Source of the DNA: Chloroflexota bacterium
Lineage (GTDB): Bacteria; Chloroflexota; Dehalococcoidia; SAR202; UBA11138
Length of the DNA: 6,320 nt
NCBI GenBank assembly: GCA_022566975.1
Contig: JADFHV010000129.1
Location: forward strand, 1 to 6,320
Reading direction: 5' to 3'
Below the pieces are notes generated by a model. The model had not been told where the DNA came from. It searched no databases and was given only the letters and a program-made list of their open reading frames with translations. The position numbers and the translations under genes were made by a program. This document shows positions 5,635 to 6,320 of the stretch, piece after piece. Every line of letters starts with the position of its first letter. The stretch's first letter is position 1.

Positions 5635-6320
5635 TCAAAACAACGGCGCGTGTCTGTCGGACCATGGCCGCGCGGCCTCGAAGGCGGCCGAGGCGCGCAG
5701 GACCGTCGTCTCGTCCCTCATTCTTCCCACCAGCTGGAGCCCAACTGGCAGTCCGTCGGATGTAAGGCCGCAGGGAACGCTGGCCGCCGGCTGACCGGTC
5801 AGGTTAAACACCACGTTGAAGGGGTTGAAAGCCCAGTTACGATCGACCTGGCGCCCGGCGATCTCCGCCGGGCGATTTCCTATCTCAAAGGCCGGGACAG
5901 CCATCGTCGGGGTCAGCAGCAGGTCATAGCGTTCCATAAAGACCGTCATCTGAAACTTGAGGACCTCCACGTCCCGCTGGGCTCGCGCATACTCAGCCCC
6001 GGTCACTGCCTTTCCCTTCTCCAGTCTCTCCCTGACGTAGTCAGTTAGATCTTCGGGGCGCTCCTCCAGAAAGTGCCCGTAAGATGCGTAGTAGATTGCC
6101 GAGGCAGCCCCGGCGACTCTGTTGAATGGGTCGCCCAAAGCCAGATCAGTCTCTTCTACGCTAGCGCCGAGCTCCTCGAAGACGCCCGCGGCCCTGGCCG
6201 TTATCTCTTGCACCTCAGGGTCGACGACGGCGTAGCCCAGGTCGGGGCTCCAGGCCATGCGCAGGCCCTTGACGCCGCCGTCCAGCCCCGAGAGATAGTC
6301 GGGCGGCCTCTCTCTCAAAG
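5635..6320 (-). CDS. Amidase signature family protein, C-terminal part (5' partial)
   Basis: About 228 codons of the 3' portion are present; the reading frame is open to the window edge. The TTG at 6318 is an internal Leu codon rather than a believable start. Amidase-signature enzymes hydrolyse amides with a Ser-cisSer-Lys triad. That triad and the Gly/Ser-rich signature lie outside the window. The visible part matches the family in order: GLDGGVKGLRMAWSPDLGY (residues 11-29 from 6318), VDPEV (32-36), ERYDLLLTPTMAVPAF (129-144), NPFNVVFNLTGQPAASVPCG (165-184) and GLPVGLQLVGR (189-199). The end is RPWSDRHAPLF. The Trp/Asn-Pro-Phe strand and the lack of GatA-specific features suggest a general amidase rather than the GatCAB subunit, but this is not certain without the N-terminus. 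It converges on the small ORF with 6 bases between the two stops. Confidence 0.9.
   Translation of the reverse strand, partial: LRERPPDYLSGLDGGVKGLRMAWSPDLGYAVVDPEVQEITARAAGVFEELGASVEETDLALGDPFNRVAGAASAIYYASYGHFLEERPEDLTDYVRERLEKGKAVTGAEYARAQRDVEVLKFQMTVFMERYDLLLTPTMAVPAFEIGNRPAEIAGRQVDRNWAFNPFNVVFNLTGQPAASVPCGLTSDGLPVGLQLVGRMRDETTVLRASAAFEAARPWSDRHAPLF

Noticed and set aside
5678..5705. GC-rich inverted repeat near the amidase stop
   Set aside because: It lies inside amidase codons, contains a bulge and lacks a T-run, so it is compatible with codon composition alone.

Overview
The window is GC-rich, compact bacterial chromosome. It carries six protein-coding genes plus one strongly suspected 28-codon small gene. 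No rRNA, tRNA, CRISPR array or insertion sequence was seen. Generic genes (class 2 pyrD, a GYD-domain protein, a PfkB kinase, a HAD phosphatase, an amidase) sit beside a lipoprotein with an Ala/Pro/Thr-rich tether, NHL repeats and a likely M23 peptidase start. This mix suggests an environmental Chloroflexota (Dehalococcoidia/SAR202-like) genome. That placement is an impression from gene style, not something proven by the sequence.

Layout. Positions 1-1839 (minus) hold the first 613 residues of a surface lipoprotein whose 3' end lies outside the window. Positions 1840-2038 are a divergent promoter region with a good sigma70-type candidate for the lipoprotein gene. pyrD (2039-3166, plus) is followed, after an 86-base gap with a small hairpin, by a GYD-domain protein (3253-3636, plus). 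That gene overlaps by 12 bases, tail to tail, the end of a ribokinase-family gene (3625-4560, minus). The kinase is preceded on the same strand by a Cof-type HAD hydrolase (4670-5479, minus), and the 109-base gap between them contains a strong stem-loop. A 62-base spacer then separates the HAD gene from a divergent 28-codon ORF (5542-5628, plus). It encodes a basic N-terminus and one hydrophobic segment, and has its own -10 element and a modest ribosome-binding site. It ends 6 bases from the stop of a convergent amidase (5635-6320, minus), whose 5' catalytic part lies beyond the window.

How the genes relate. pyrD belongs to pyrimidine biosynthesis (dihydroorotate to orotate at the membrane). 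The HAD phosphatase and ribokinase are co-directional and probably co-transcribed, so sugar or sugar-phosphate turnover is a reasonable theme. The lipoprotein and amidase show no functional link to these and look like separate units.

Nothing here amounts to a clear new system. The items most worth a second look are the NHL-propeller/M23 lipoprotein with near-identical internal DNA repeats, the 28-residue membrane ORF, the in-frame 18-base duplication beside the presumed FMN lysine of PyrD, and the hairpin ahead of the kinase gene.
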